Shown piece by piece: positions 17,232 to 28,823 of a stretch of DNA of 64,000 nt. How positions within the stretch are numbered: the stretch's first letter is position 1; each line of letters starts with the position of its first letter. Below the pieces are notes generated by a model, which was given only the letters and a program-made list of their open reading frames with translations, did not search any database and was not told where the DNA came from. The position numbers and the translations under genes were made by a program. Source of the DNA: Rhizobium sp. Root1203 (lineage in GTDB: Bacteria; Pseudomonadota; Alphaproteobacteria; Rhizobiales; Rhizobiaceae); assembly GCF_001424945.1 (NCBI RefSeq), contig NZ_LMCW01000001.1, forward strand, positions 404,025-468,024. Direction: 5' to 3'.

Positions 17232-18281
17232 TCATCCGTTGCCCATCAATTTCAGGGGGATGCCTGAGGCGAGGCCCGAGACGTAGCGGGCCTTTTGATA
17301 GAGACCGTTGATCGAAAGCCTGGGCAGGTAGGTGATGCTTGAAAGCGAGCGCTGCGCCACCACGCCGGGTTGGGTCGTGACAGCGATCGTGAAGCCGAGG
17401 TCGCGGGCGATCTCCGCCTGGCGCTGGGTGACCGCTTCCCGCGTTCCATAGGGATAGGCGAGGGACAGGGGCCGCCTGCCGGCAATCGTGGCGACGTAGT
17501 CGCAGGACGCTTCCATCTCCGCGCGGACCTCCGCATCGGCGAGACGCGAAACCGCCCGGTGGCTGACCATGTGGGCGCCGAGGGAGGCAAGCGGGCTCGC
17601 GTCCAGCAGGTTGAGCTCGGCCGGCCCCATGACCAGGTCGTCGACGATCTCGACGGGATCGATCTCGTGGGCTCTCGCGAGGCGATCGATCTCATGAACC
17701 GCCGCTGCCTCGTCGGTTCGGTGCAGATACTGTGCAAAGCGCTCGAAAGCCCGATGCTTGGCGACCGGAGTCGCAAGATCGACGATCTCGTTCCCGCCGC
17801 CGAAATCGAAGCCGAGCCTTTCCTCCTTGCGCAGGAGGGCTGCCAGCGTCTCCCACCAGATCGTATGGGTGCGTTCCGCCAGGCCCTTGGGCACGAAGAC
17901 GGTGAAAGGCGCCCGGTGGCGCTCGAAGATCGGCAGTGCGTAGACGAGGTTGTTGCGGTAGCCGTCGTCCAGCGTAAAGGCGGCGAAGGGTTGCTTCGGC
18001 GCGGGTTCCGACAGCAGGGCGGGAACGTCGCCGAGTGCGACGAACCGATAGCCGTCCTCCTGCAGCCGCTTCAGCACGACGTCCAAAAAGGCCGGAGTGA
18101 TTTCCAGGTGAGCGTTGGGCGCAAAGGCTGTGGTTTCCTCGGGGCGAACATGGTGGAGCGTGAAAATCGCACCGCGTCCGCGAGCGCCGCGCATGAGACC
18201 TGCCGCGCGCAGCAGATTGGCAGCCTCGAGTCCGCCTGCAATGGCGATTCTCTTCGCAAGCATTCTGGCGCTCGCCCTCAT
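17232..18281 (-). CDS. Polysaccharide deacetylase family protein (CE4/NodB fold)
   Basis: This 349-residue protein contains the NodB-homology core: FTLDDGYRNNLVYALPIFERHRAPFTVFVPKG (TxDDG catalytic base and metal Asp at about residues 102-106), SLGAHMVSHRAVSRL with the HxxxH metal histidines (about 237-247), and LAYPYGTREAV. The N terminus has the region GAIFTLHHVRPEE. It probably removes acetyl groups from a cell-surface polysaccharide or peptidoglycan-related glycan. It has no obvious signal peptide, so a cytoplasmic or membrane-proximal role is possible. The target polysaccharide is not indicated by the neighbours (pdxH and a D,D-carboxypeptidase), although the latter hints at envelope work. 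Confidence 0.82.
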   Translation of the reverse strand: MRASARMLAKRIAIAGGLEAANLLRAAGLMRGARGRGAIFTLHHVRPEETTAFAPNAHLEITPAFLDVVLKRLQEDGYRFVALGDVPALLSEPAPKQPFAAFTLDDGYRNNLVYALPIFERHRAPFTVFVPKGLAERTHTIWWETLAALLRKEERLGFDFGGGNEIVDLATPVAKHRAFERFAQYLHRTDEAAAVHEIDRLARAHEIDPVEIVDDLVMGPAELNLLDASPLASLGAHMVSHRAVSRLADAEVRAEMEASCDYVATIAGRRPLSLAYPYGTREAVTQRQAEIARDLGFTIAVTTQPGVVAQRSLSSITYLPRLSINGLYQKARYVSGLASGIPLKLMGNG

Positions 18282-18510
18282 TTCCGCCCCATCTGCCGGT
18301 TCCGTTGAGCGCGGAAACTAGCAGCCTCGAGGTTAAGTCTTACTGAATACTGACTTTTCGCGTGGCGCCTTTACCGTTCTTTCACTATGAAGGATAAAAC
18401 ATGACAAAAATAGTACCAGTTGCCGCAATGTCGCTCCACATTGGGCCCTTCTGTAGCGGAACGGGACAATTCCGGATGGCGACGGTCGTTCGATCTCTGA
18501 GGGGAAGTGC

Positions 18511-19812
18511 ATGAATAAGCTGGTGGCCGCGTTTTTGACCGCAACGCTCGTCGTTGCGGCGCCATTGATGGCGATGGCGGGCAGTGCATCCCTCATCCTC
18601 GACGCCAGAACCGGCAAGGTTCTTTCTTCCGAAAATGCCGACGTCTTGAACCACCCCGCGTCGCTGACGAAGATGATGACGATCTATATGACCTTCGAGG
18701 CCATGAGCCGCGGCAAGATCAGCTGGAATACCCCGATCACTGTGTCGAAATATGCAGCTTCCCGTCCGCCGACGAAACTCGGGGTGCGCGCCGGCGGTAC
18801 CATTACGGTCCGCGAAGCGGTCCTCGGCATGATCACCAAGTCCGCGAACGATGCGGCTGCCGCGATGGGCGAGACGCTCGGCGGATCGGAAAGCAATTTT
18901 GCGCGCATGATGACGCAGAAGGCTCGCCAGCTCGGCATGAGCCGCACGACCTTCTACAACGCCTCCGGCCTGCCGGACAGCCGCCAGGTGACCACCGCCC
19001 GCGACATGTCCACGCTCGCCATCGCCCTGATGCGGAACTATCCGAGCGAGTATCGCTTGTTCGCCACCGCGAGCTTCAATTTCCGCGGCAAGACGATCCG
19101 TGGGCACAACAACCTGATGTACCGCTACCAGGGCATGGACGGTATCAAGACCGGCTACACCAATGCGTCGGGTTTCAACCTTGTGAGCGCCGTCAAGGAC
19201 GGAAACCGCCGCGTTGTCGGCGTCGTGCTCGGCGGCCGCACCGCCCGCAGCCGCGACGCCAAGATGGCGGGCCTGCTCGACCAGTATCTCGGCCGCGCCT
19301 CGTCTTCGGGCGGCGCCAGGCTCGTGGCCACCGTCAATGCGCGCGAGCCCGTCGAGGTTGCCTCTGCTGCCGAGGCGAGCGATCTCCCGGTTCCGGCAAC
19401 GGCACCGCGTTCGAACGATCTGGCGCCAAGGGCCCTGGGTTATCTGAGCGACACCGCAGTCCCCGCCGAGCGACCCACCGCACTTGAGGAAATGGCGAAC
19501 ATCGCCAAACCCACGGCGCAGCGGGTAACCCAGTCTCAGGAAGGGGCTCAATCGTCGACAGGCGACTGGCAGATCCAGATTTCCGCGGCTCCGAGCGACG
19601 ACGCCGCCCGCGCCCTGCTGGCGCTGGCCAAGTCCGAAGGCGGCGCTGCGTTGAAGACCGCGTCTCCTTATACGGAAGCGGTCGGCAAGGGCGCCAACAA
19701 GATCTACCGGGCGCGCTTCATCGGCTTCCAGAGCCGCGAGGCTGCAACATCGGCTTGCGACGCACTGAGGCAGCGCTCCTACGACTGCATGCTTCTCCCC
19801 GATCACGGCTGA
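18511..19812 (+). CDS. D-alanyl-D-alanine carboxypeptidase with C-terminal SPOR domain
   Basis: This 433-residue exported penicillin-binding protein of the DacA/PBP5 class has a signal peptide (residues 1-23) and the three active-site motifs: SLTK (about 51-54), SAN (about 111-113) and KTG in GIKTGYTNASGFN (about 213). It trims the terminal D-Ala from peptidoglycan stem peptides. After the catalytic domain comes a Pro/Ala-rich linker. The last 80 residues (GDWQIQISAAPSDDAARALL to RQRSYDCMLL) form a SPOR domain, which binds denuded glycan at division sites. This suggests septal recruitment. The ATG at 18511 follows GAGGGGAAG. Confidence 0.9.
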   Translation: MNKLVAAFLTATLVVAAPLMAMAGSASLILDARTGKVLSSENADVLNHPASLTKMMTIYMTFEAMSRGKISWNTPITVSKYAASRPPTKLGVRAGGTITVREAVLGMITKSANDAAAAMGETLGGSESNFARMMTQKARQLGMSRTTFYNASGLPDSRQVTTARDMSTLAIALMRNYPSEYRLFATASFNFRGKTIRGHNNLMYRYQGMDGIKTGYTNASGFNLVSAVKDGNRRVVGVVLGGRTARSRDAKMAGLLDQYLGRASSSGGARLVATVNAREPVEVASAAEASDLPVPATAPRSNDLAPRALGYLSDTAVPAERPTALEEMANIAKPTAQRVTQSQEGAQSSTGDWQIQISAAPSDDAARALLALAKSEGGAALKTASPYTEAVGKGANKIYRARFIGFQSREAATSACDALRQRSYDCMLLPDHG

Positions 19813-19869
19813 GCGGACTGGACATAGTCCGGGAATCAGGGTTCTCTTTGGTACAAAAGGAGAACGGTC

Positions 19870-20178
19870 ATGCTGGATGAGCTCGCCGGAAAATTCGAGC
19901 TGGCGTCCCGCGCATATGCCGAGGCAAACGGCATCGAACGCGATGACGACTGGTTTTTGCTGAAGCTTCAGGAAGAAATGGGCGAACTCACTCAGGCCTG
20001 GAACCGCATCAGCGGACGAGGGCGCCGCAAGGGTCGCTCCGACGAGGAAATGTCACGCGATCTCGCGGATGAGACCGCCGACGTGCTCGGCCACATCCTG
20101 CTGTTCGCCCACAACAACAAGCTCGACCTCCCGGCGGCCATCAAGCGAAAATGGCTGTTCCGGCCGGATGAAGCGTAG
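19870..20178 (+). CDS. MazG-like nucleotide pyrophosphohydrolase
   Basis: This 102-residue all-alpha NTP-PPase carries a MazG-type metal motif: LKLQEEMGELTQAWNRISG (ExxE, about residues 35-40), then EEMSRDLADETADVLGHILLFAHNNKLDLPAAIKRKW with the second ExxD (DETADVLGH, about 68-76). It should cleave pyrophosphate from non-canonical or excess NTPs as house-cleaning. A strong AAAAGGAGAA ribosome site precedes the ATG. It converges on tldD. The substrate is unknown. Confidence 0.82.
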   Translation: MLDELAGKFELASRAYAEANGIERDDDWFLLKLQEEMGELTQAWNRISGRGRRKGRSDEEMSRDLADETADVLGHILLFAHNNKLDLPAAIKRKWLFRPDEA

Positions 20179-20235
20179 CCTCCCGGCCGCCCGGATAGAT
20201 ACCCGTCGGCCAGAAGGGCGCAGTCTCAGCCCGTG

Positions 20236-21651
20236 TTATGCCTTGGTTCCGCCGACGGTCACCTGGTCCATCCTGAGATGCGGCTGGCCGACGCCGACCG
20301 GGACCCACTGGCCGGCCTTGCCGCAATTGCCGATGCCGGTATCGAGCTTCATGTCGTCGCCGACCATGGAGATGCGCTTCATCGCATCGGGACCGTTGCC
20401 GATCAGCATCGCGCCCTTGACCGGCGCGCCGATCTTGCCGTTTTCGATCAGGTAGGCCTCGGTGCAGCCGAAGACGAACTTGCCCGAGGTAATGTCCACC
20501 TGGCCGCCGCCGAAGGAGACGGCATAGATGCCCTTCTTCACGGAGGCTATGATCTCTTCAGGCGTCTTGTCGCCGCCGAGCATGTAGGTGTTGGTCATGC
20601 GCGGCATCGGCACGTGGGCATAGCCCTGCCGGCGGCCGTTGCCGGTCGGCTTCAGGCCCATGAGCCGTGCGTTCTGCCGGTCCTGCATGTAGCCGACGAG
20701 CTTGCCGTCTTCGATCAGCACGTTGTAGGCCGAAGGCGTTCCTTCGTCGTCGATGGTGATCGAACCGCGACGGTTGTCGATCGTGCCGTCGTCGACGACG
20801 GTCACACCGGGAGCCGCGACCATTTGGCCGAGCAGGCCCGCGAAGGCCGACGTCTTCTTGCGATTGAAATCGCCTTCCAGCCCGTGGCCGACAGCTTCGT
20901 GCAGCATGACGCCCGGCCAGCCTGAGCCGAGAACGACGTCCATCGTGCCCGCAGGCGCTTCGATCGCCTCGAGGTTGACGAGAGCCTGGCGCAGCGCCTC
21001 GTCGGCACCGTCCTGCCAGCTGCCCTCGGCAATGAAATCGCCGAAGCCGATGCGGCCGCCGCTGCCGTAGGAGCCGGTTTCCTGCCGCTCGCCTTCGCCG
21101 ACCATGACGGAGATATTGATGCGCGTCATCGGCCGGATGTCGCGGACGCGATGGCCATCGGCACGCAGGATGTCGACCACCTGCCAGCTGGCGGCGACGG
21201 ATGCCGTCACCTGCCGCACCTTGTCGTTCTTGCCGCGCAGATAGGCGTCGATGTCCTGCAGCACCTTCACCTTCTGCTCGAAGGTCGGCGATCCGATCGG
21301 GTTTTCGTCCGAATAGAGCTTCTTGTTGGTGCGTTGGGGGGCGGCGGCATAGCTGCCGGAATAGCCGCGCGTGACGGCACCGACGGCATCGGCGGCGCGC
21401 TTGAGCGCTGCGACCGAGAGATCGCCGGCGTGCGCATATCCGACCGCTTCGCCCGCCACCGCACGCAGGCCGAAACCCTGTTCGGTGTTGAAGCTTCCGC
21501 CCTTGAGGCGGCCGTTGTCGAACATGAGAGATTCTGCCTGGGCATGCTCGATGTAGAGCTCACCGTCGTCAGCGCCCGAAAGCGCTTCGGCGACGAGCGA
21601 GCGCATCTTCGCTTCGTCAGCGTCGAAAAGCGTCAGGAGATCGGTGTTCAT
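20236..21651 (-). CDS. tldD: Metalloprotease TldD
   Basis: This 471-residue member of the TldD/PmbA family has the zinc motif HEAVGHGLEGD (about residues 256-266) and the conserved GGRIGFGDFIAEGSW, TVVDDGTIDNRRGSITIDDEGTPS, RMTNTYMLGGDKTPEEII and VSFGGGQVDITSGKFVFGCTEAYLIENGKIG segments. TldD forms a heterodimer with TldE (PmbA) that digests unfolded peptides and matures some modified peptides. No tldE or peptide gene is nearby. The start is the ATG at 21651 (MNTDLLTLFDADEAK). An extended frame to 21717 is not conserved-looking. It is followed by ialB on the same strand direction upstream. Confidence 0.94.
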   Translation of the reverse strand: MNTDLLTLFDADEAKMRSLVAEALSGADDGELYIEHAQAESLMFDNGRLKGGSFNTEQGFGLRAVAGEAVGYAHAGDLSVAALKRAADAVGAVTRGYSGSYAAAPQRTNKKLYSDENPIGSPTFEQKVKVLQDIDAYLRGKNDKVRQVTASVAASWQVVDILRADGHRVRDIRPMTRINISVMVGEGERQETGSYGSGGRIGFGDFIAEGSWQDGADEALRQALVNLEAIEAPAGTMDVVLGSGWPGVMLHEAVGHGLEGDFNRKKTSAFAGLLGQMVAAPGVTVVDDGTIDNRRGSITIDDEGTPSAYNVLIEDGKLVGYMQDRQNARLMGLKPTGNGRRQGYAHVPMPRMTNTYMLGGDKTPEEIIASVKKGIYAVSFGGGQVDITSGKFVFGCTEAYLIENGKIGAPVKGAMLIGNGPDAMKRISMVGDDMKLDTGIGNCGKAGQWVPVGVGQPHLRMDQVTVGGTKA

Positions 21652-21735
21652 ATCTTTGTGCTCCGCTGAAGCAGGAATGCTTTCAGCCGATGTAGGTCCC
21701 GCGGACGGTTCGAGCAAGCCCCGAAATGGAGACGA

Positions 21736-22332
21736 TCAGGGCAGGGCGTCGTAGCCTTCGGCAAAACCCTTGAGATCGACGGGAATGCCGATGCCTTCTT
21801 CCGGTGTCTGGAAGACGATGAAAGTAGCGCTGGCACCGCTGCGGAAGGTCTTCAGCAACTCGTCTTCAAGCACGACTTCGGCATAGCAGCCGTCTGCGAA
21901 GCAGCGGACGAAATAGGCGCGGCCGATATCCTTGCCGTCGACATTGAGCCCGAGGCCGTTCGGCAGCAGTACGCCGAGAGGCGCAAGCACGCGCAGGATC
22001 TTCGACTTGCGGTCGGCGGTCTTCAGCACGACCACGGAAAGGCCGACTTCGGGCCGATCTTCGGCAATGACGTTCTGCATCAGCGCGCACTGCTCCGCCG
22101 AAGCGCCGGCAGGCTTGTCGCACACGACCGACCATGCGCCGTGGTTCGACTTTACGGTGCCGGGAGCCTGCGGTTGCGTCTGTCCCGGCGTCGCCTGCGT
22201 CGCAGGTGCGGCGGGAGCGGGGGCGGCAGGTTGCGCCGGCGCTGGTTGCTGCTGGGCGAAAGCGGGAGCAGTCGCTGCGGCCGCAATGCACGCTGTCAGC
22301 ACAAATGGCCGTGCGAGGGAACGGAAACCCAT
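21736..22332 (-). CDS. Invasion-associated locus B (IalB) family protein
   Basis: This 198-residue exported protein has a signal peptide (MGFRSLARPFVLTACIAAAATAPAFA), then a Pro/Ala/Gln-rich linker (residues 27-65) and an IalB domain: VKSNHGAWSVVCDKPAGASAEQCALMQNVIAEDRPEVGLSVVVLKT, VLAPLGVLLPNGLGLNVDGKDIGRAYFVRCFADGCYAEV. The four Cys probably form two disulfides. In Bartonella IalB aids erythrocyte invasion. In rhizobia homologues are periplasmic or envelope proteins of unknown function. I chose the ATG at 22332, directly at the signal peptide, rather than the longer open frame to 22563. Confidence 0.86.
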   Translation of the reverse strand: MGFRSLARPFVLTACIAAAATAPAFAQQQPAPAQPAAPAPAAPATQATPGQTQPQAPGTVKSNHGAWSVVCDKPAGASAEQCALMQNVIAEDRPEVGLSVVVLKTADRKSKILRVLAPLGVLLPNGLGLNVDGKDIGRAYFVRCFADGCYAEVVLEDELLKTFRSGASATFIVFQTPEEGIGIPVDLKGFAEGYDALP

Positions 22333-22670
22333 GAAAACCTCTGCAGTTCGAATCAGTGCCGCTAAGTTGGGGCCCGGCATTCGAAATGAAAAGCCCCACC
22401 CGCTCAAAAGCGGGGGACTACGGCGGAAATGGGACCTTTGCCGAAGAATGTTGCCGCCCTTGGGCTGGCCTGCGGCTGTCTTTTCCGTATCATAATGCAA
22501 AAGATGGAACGTTTCGTTGTGCTTGGGGGAATATGTCTTCAGGCAAAAATGCCGCACAGACAAATGCTTTGGCCTGTTGCGGCGGATGCCAAACTGTGGT
22601 TTGAAGCGCAGAAGATGGCAAGGATTCTGCGCGCATTTTATGCAGATCAGCGCTCGAGGGAGATATAAAC
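22333..22670. other. Intergenic region between ialB and ctaC
   Basis: These 338 nt hold the divergent promoters of ialB and the cytochrome oxidase operon. I see no FNR/FixK box (TTGAT-N4-ATCAA) and no RNA gene. An open frame from an ATG at 22504 runs 54 codons to a TAA at 22666-22668, inside the ctaC ribosome-site region. It has no good ribosome site and no recognisable motif, so I do not call it a gene. A GAGGGAGA sequence serves the ctaC GTG start. Confidence 0.6.
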
Positions 22671-25287
<2,617 letters not shown>

Positions 25288-25300
25288 GATGCGAGAAATT

Positions 25301-25332
25301 GTGATCGCCGCATGTTAGAGTGCGGCGATCAC
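25301..25332. other. Stem-loop between ctaD and ctaB
   Basis: GTGATCGCCGC (25301-25311) and GCGGCGATCAC (25322-25332) are perfect 11-nt inverted repeats with a 10-nt loop, in the middle of the operon. The tail (CTTCAAGTTT) is a weak U-run, so it may be a partial terminator or an mRNA processing or stability element that makes ctaC-ctaD transcripts more abundant than the assembly genes. Confidence 0.6.
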
Positions 25333-25355
25333 CTTCAAGTTTGCAGGACGAGATA

Positions 25356-26312
25356 ATGACAGTCATCGGCAATCGCAAAGCTCTTGCACACGACAGCGAG
25401 TTTCGCCTGTCGGAAGCAAGCGCGCGCGATTATTTCGAACTCCTGAAGCCGCGGGTCATGTCGCTCGTGGTTTTCACGGCATTTGCCGGCCTCGTGCTGG
25501 CGCCGGGCCATATCAATCCGGTCATCGGCCTGATCGCCATCCTTTGCATCGCAGTCGGGGCCGGCGCTTCGGGCGCGCTGAACATGTGGTACGATGCCGA
25601 CATCGACGCCATCATGACCCGCACTGCCAAGCGCCCCATTCCGGCCGGCCGCATCACGCCCAGCGAAGCGCTCGCGTTCGGTCTGGTCCTGTCCTGTTTT
25701 GCCGTGACGATCCTCGGGCTTGCCGTCAATTGGCTCTCAGCGTCGATCCTCGCCTTCACCATTTTCTTCTATGCCGTAATCTATACGATGTGGCTGAAGC
25801 GCTCGACGCCGCAGAACATCGTCATCGGCGGTGCCGCCGGCGCGTTTCCGCCCGTCATCGGCTGGGCCTGCGTCACCGGCACGGTCCCGATAGAGAGCGT
25901 CGTGCTCTTCATGATCATTTTCCTCTGGACGCCCGCGCATTTCTGGGCGCTCGCTCTCTTCAAGATGGGCGACTACGAAGCCGTCGGCGTGCCGATGCTG
26001 CCCAACGTCTCGGGCGAACGGACCACCAAGCACCAGATCGTCGCCTACGCCGTCCTGACGGCCGTCTGCGCAGTATTGCCGACCGTTCTCGGCTTCGCCA
26101 GCGTCGGCTACGGCCTCGTCGCCGCAGCGCTCGGCGCGATCTTCATATACTGTTCCATCGCCGTCTGGCGGATGCCGGATGGCGACCAGAAGATGGTTCC
26201 CGCGAAGAAGATGTTCGCATTCTCGATTTTCTACCTGTTCGCGATCTTCTCTGCCCTGATGATCGATCGGCTGGCCGCCACGCTGGTTTCTCACACCGGA
26301 GGTTGGCTCTGA
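25356..26312 (+). CDS. ctaB: Protoheme IX farnesyltransferase (heme O synthase)
   Basis: This 318-residue UbiA-family prenyltransferase has the Mg-binding motif [24 protein letters not shown] (NxxxDxxxD, about residues 82-90), [25 protein letters not shown], and the second loop [27 protein letters not shown] with D-x-x-A-x-G-V-P-M-L-P. About nine transmembrane helices are visible. It adds a farnesyl tail to heme b, making heme O for oxidase subunit I. The start is the ATG at 25356, after AGGACGAGATA. The stop overlaps the start of the tiny coxF-like gene (TGATG). Confidence 0.95.
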   Translation: MTVIGNRKALAHDSEFRLSEASARDYFELLKPRVMSLVVFTAFAGLVLAPGHINPVIGLIAILCIAVGAGASGALNMWYDADIDAIMTRTAKRPIPAGRITPSEALAFGLVLSCFAVTILGLAVNWLSASILAFTIFFYAVIYTMWLKRSTPQNIVIGGAAGAFPPVIGWACVTGTVPIESVVLFMIIFLWTPAHFWALALFKMGDYEAVGVPMLPNVSGERTTKHQIVAYAVLTAVCAVLPTVLGFASVGYGLVAAALGAIFIYCSIAVWRMPDGDQKMVPAKKMFAFSIFYLFAIFSALMIDRLAATLVSHTGGWL

Positions 26313-26449
26313 TGGATACGGTGAAGCTTACCGATGCGCAGCGCAAGTCGCGCCGCAACCGCAACGTCGCGCTTGGCCTCGTGCTTGCCGGCCTCGTCAT
26401 TCTTTTCTACGCGATCACCATCGTGAAGTTCGCGACGGGGCATATGTGA
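26312..26449 (+). CDS. Small CoxF-like cytochrome oxidase operon protein
   Basis: This 45-residue single-pass membrane protein sits between ctaB and ctaG. A basic N terminus ([11 protein letters not shown]) is followed by one hydrophobic helix ([22 protein letters not shown]), which gives an N-in topology. Its start overlaps the ctaB stop (TGATG) and ctaG starts 1 nt after its stop, so it is tightly coupled. Many alphaproteobacteria have such a short ORF here (CoxF or similar names). The role is probably in oxidase assembly, possibly as a small subunit, but that is inference from position. Confidence 0.85.
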   Translation: MDTVKLTDAQRKSRRNRNVALGLVLAGLVILFYAITIVKFATGHM

Positions 26450-26450
26450 G

Positions 26451-27056
26451 ATGAGCGAGATGCAAAGCACGCCCAGAAAGCCGCGCAACAACGGCGCCGT
26501 CGTTTTCATGTGCCTTGCCTTCGTCGTGGGCATGGGCGCGGCGAGCTATGCGGCCGTTCCGCTCTACAGGATGTTCTGCCAGTTCACCGGCTACAACGGT
26601 ACGACGCAACGCGTCGAGCAGGCCTCCAGCGTCGTTCTGGACCGCAAGATGCGCGTCACCTTCGATGCCAATGTGGCCCCCGGCCTGGAGTGGGAGTTCA
26701 AGCCGGTCGAGCGCGAGGTCAACCCGCGCATCGGCGAAACCATCCAGGTCAATTTCACCGCGGTGAACAAATCCAACGAGCCGCAGCGCGGCCAGGCGGT
26801 CTTCAACGTCACGCCGGGCGAGGCGGGTGCCTATTTCAACAAGGTGCAGTGCTTCTGCTTTAACGAGACCGTTCTGAAGCCGGGCGAAAAGCTTGAAATG
26901 CCGGTCGTTTTCTATATCGATCCGGAAATTACCAAGACCGTGGAATCCAAGGATATTCACACGGTTACCTTGTCCTACACGTTCTACCCGAAAGAGGGTC
27001 CGAAGCCGCTGGCGTCGAACGAGGGTGGAACGGTAAAGCTTGAAAAGAAACTTTGA
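26451..27056 (+). CDS. ctaG: Cytochrome c oxidase assembly protein CtaG/Cox11
   Basis: This 201-residue protein is anchored by one N-terminal helix ([32 protein letters not shown]). A periplasmic immunoglobulin-like domain follows, with the copper-binding CFCF motif ([16 protein letters not shown], about residues 142-147) and the conserved Cys in RMFCQ. It delivers copper to the CuB site of subunit I. It starts 1 nt after the coxF-like gene. A weak hairpin lies at about 27064-27087, before ctaE. Confidence 0.95.
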   Translation: MSEMQSTPRKPRNNGAVVFMCLAFVVGMGAASYAAVPLYRMFCQFTGYNGTTQRVEQASSVVLDRKMRVTFDANVAPGLEWEFKPVEREVNPRIGETIQVNFTAVNKSNEPQRGQAVFNVTPGEAGAYFNKVQCFCFNETVLKPGEKLEMPVVFYIDPEITKTVESKDIHTVTLSYTFYPKEGPKPLASNEGGTVKLEKKL

Positions 27057-27113
27057 TTGAGGGTCGTTTCCGGTTAAGCCGGGACGAAGAGGAAGAGACC
27101 GGGGATAGCTTAC

Positions 27114-27992
27114 ATGGCTGATGCGCATCAGAAACATCACGATTATCACATCATCGACCCGAGCCCGTGGCCTATTATTGCCTCGATCGGCGCCTTCATC
27201 ATGGCGTTCGGTGGCGTCGGCTTCATGCGCTACATCAATGGCGGTTCGCTGCATATCTTCGGCATCGAGTGGGCTCACCCCTGGCTGTTCTTCATCGGCC
27301 TGGCGCTGGTGCTCTACGTCATGTTCGGCTGGTGGTCCGATACGGTGAAGGAAGCCCACGAGGGCTCCCATACCCGCGTCGTGTCGCTGCACCTGCGCTA
27401 CGGCATGATCATGTTCATCGCTTCCGAAGTGATGTTCTTCGTCGCCTGGTTCTGGGCCTATTTCGACGCCAGCCTCTATCCGCACGAAGCCATCCAGGCC
27501 TCGCGCCTTGCCTTCACCGGCGGCCAGTGGCCGCCGAAGGGCATCGAGGTTCTCGACCCGTGGCATCTGCCGATCTATAACACCGTCATCCTGCTCCTGT
27601 CGGGGACCACGGTCACCTGGGCGCACCATGCCCTGCTGCACAACGACCGCAAGGGCCTGATCCAGGGCCTGACGCTGACGGTTCTGCTGGGCATTCTGTT
27701 CTCCGCCGTGCAGGCCTACGAATATGCGCACGCTCCGTTCGCCTTCAAGAACTCGATCTACGGTGCGACCTTCTTCATGGCGACGGGCTTCCACGGCTTC
27801 CACGTCCTGGTCGGCACGATCTTTCTGATCGTCTGCCTCATTCGTGCGATGCGTGGCGACTTCACGCCGAAGCAGCACTTCGGCTTCGAGGCCGCCGCCT
27901 GGTACTGGCACTTCGTCGATGTGGTCTGGCTCTTCCTGTTCTTCAGCATCTACGTCTGGGGCGGCTGGGGCGCACCGCTCGCAGCCGGCTGA
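27114..27992 (+). CDS. ctaE: Cytochrome c oxidase subunit III
   Basis: This 292-residue protein has seven transmembrane helices in the usual subunit III order. Conserved stretches include LHLRYGMIMFIASEVMFFVAWFWAYFDASLYP (with the helix III Glu), TGGQWPPKGIEVLDPWHLPIYNTVILLLSGTTVTWAHHALL, and at the end FEAAAWYWHFVDVVWLFLFFSIYVWG with the carboxylate signature. The subunit stabilises proton pumping and the D-channel and binds lipids. It is the last oxidase subunit gene, followed by a strong bidirectional terminator. Confidence 0.96.
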   Translation: MADAHQKHHDYHIIDPSPWPIIASIGAFIMAFGGVGFMRYINGGSLHIFGIEWAHPWLFFIGLALVLYVMFGWWSDTVKEAHEGSHTRVVSLHLRYGMIMFIASEVMFFVAWFWAYFDASLYPHEAIQASRLAFTGGQWPPKGIEVLDPWHLPIYNTVILLLSGTTVTWAHHALLHNDRKGLIQGLTLTVLLGILFSAVQAYEYAHAPFAFKNSIYGATFFMATGFHGFHVLVGTIFLIVCLIRAMRGDFTPKQHFGFEAAAWYWHFVDVVWLFLFFSIYVWGGWGAPLAAG

Positions 27993-28009
27993 TCGGAGCG
28001 ACTCCCATT

Positions 28010-28043
28010 AAAAAAGGCGGGTGCCACGGCGCCCGCCTTTTTC
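28010..28043. terminator. Bidirectional intrinsic terminator after ctaE
   Basis: AAAAAGGCGGGTGCC pairs with GGCGCCCGCCTTTTT, about 14-15 bp including one wobble pair, around a tight loop. An A-run lies on one side and a T-run on the other. It serves both ctaE (plus strand, ends 27992) and the convergent kinase-like gene (minus strand, ends 28052). Confidence 0.9.
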
Positions 28044-28051
28044 TTTGCCGC

Positions 28052-28693
28052 TCAGCGCGCCTCGGCGATGCGCTCGAAGGCGGAAGGATCCGGGATGCCG
28101 GTATCGAGCTGGTGGCGAATGGCTTCCGCGCATTCGGTCGGCGTCAGCACGGAGGTATCGAGCTCCAGATCGTAGATGCCGGGAATGTGGACCTCCTCCT
28201 GCCAGCGCGCCACCGCCTGGGGGATCGTTTCGGCATCGTTTGCCCTCGCGTACAGCGTCTCGCGACCGGGAACCACGACCTCGCGCCGCTTCATGATGAC
28301 GTCGATAGGACATCTGACGCCGACGAAAAGCACCGGCAGACCCTCCAGCCGCCGCGCGCAATCCGCCAGAATACCGAGCGGCTGGGAGTAGGCGTCATGG
28401 TGGCCGAGATCGGCCACGACGTTGAGCCCGAGGCCGGCGTGGATTGCGATGGATTCGTAGAGCGCAGCATAGAAGAACGGCACGACCTCCTCGAGGTCCG
28501 GGCGTTCGCCGCCCGGACGAAGGCCGATGCCCGGCAGGTAGCGGTCCGGCGTCATGCCGTTGTACGCATCCACGCCGAGGTTCATCCACGGGCCTTCGAA
28601 CTGCTCCTGGATTGCCTTGGCAATCGACGATTTTCCGCTTCGCGGTGCGCCGTTCAGAATGACGATCTGGGCGGCAGAGCTCTCGTTGGTCAT
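28052..28693 (-). CDS. Chloramphenicol phosphotransferase-like P-loop kinase
   Basis: This 213-residue protein has the P-loop VILNGAPRSGKSSIAKAIQ (about residues 10-24), then GPWMNLGVDAYNGMTPDRYLPGIG, NVVADLGHHDAYSQPLGILADCARRLEGLPVLFVGVRCPIDVIMKRRE and RWQEEVHIPGIYDLELDTSVLTP. This is the CPT family (PF07931) layout. The best known member phosphorylates chloramphenicol in its producer. Most homologues, including this one, are kinases of unknown substrate, so resistance should not be assumed. It is convergent with the oxidase operon. Confidence 0.78.
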   Translation of the reverse strand: MTNESSAAQIVILNGAPRSGKSSIAKAIQEQFEGPWMNLGVDAYNGMTPDRYLPGIGLRPGGERPDLEEVVPFFYAALYESIAIHAGLGLNVVADLGHHDAYSQPLGILADCARRLEGLPVLFVGVRCPIDVIMKRREVVVPGRETLYARANDAETIPQAVARWQEEVHIPGIYDLELDTSVLTPTECAEAIRHQLDTGIPDPSAFERIAEAR

Positions 28694-28823
28694 CAGTTTT
28701 CTTCTTCTGTTTGGCGCGAATCGGTGAGGCGAAAGCGCGCAGGCATTTCCTTTCGTTCTGCGAATACATTATGGGTGAGTTATGGCGTGGCTCCTGAGAT
28801 CCACAGCCAATTGGAAGGATAGC

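Noticed and set aside
22504..22668. 54-codon frame before ctaC
   Set aside because: No good ribosome site, no motif, and it ends within the ctaC ribosome-site region. Treated as intergenic.
28741..28823. Family B repeat upstream of the DUF983 gene
   Set aside because: Only short scattered similarity and no matching hairpins.
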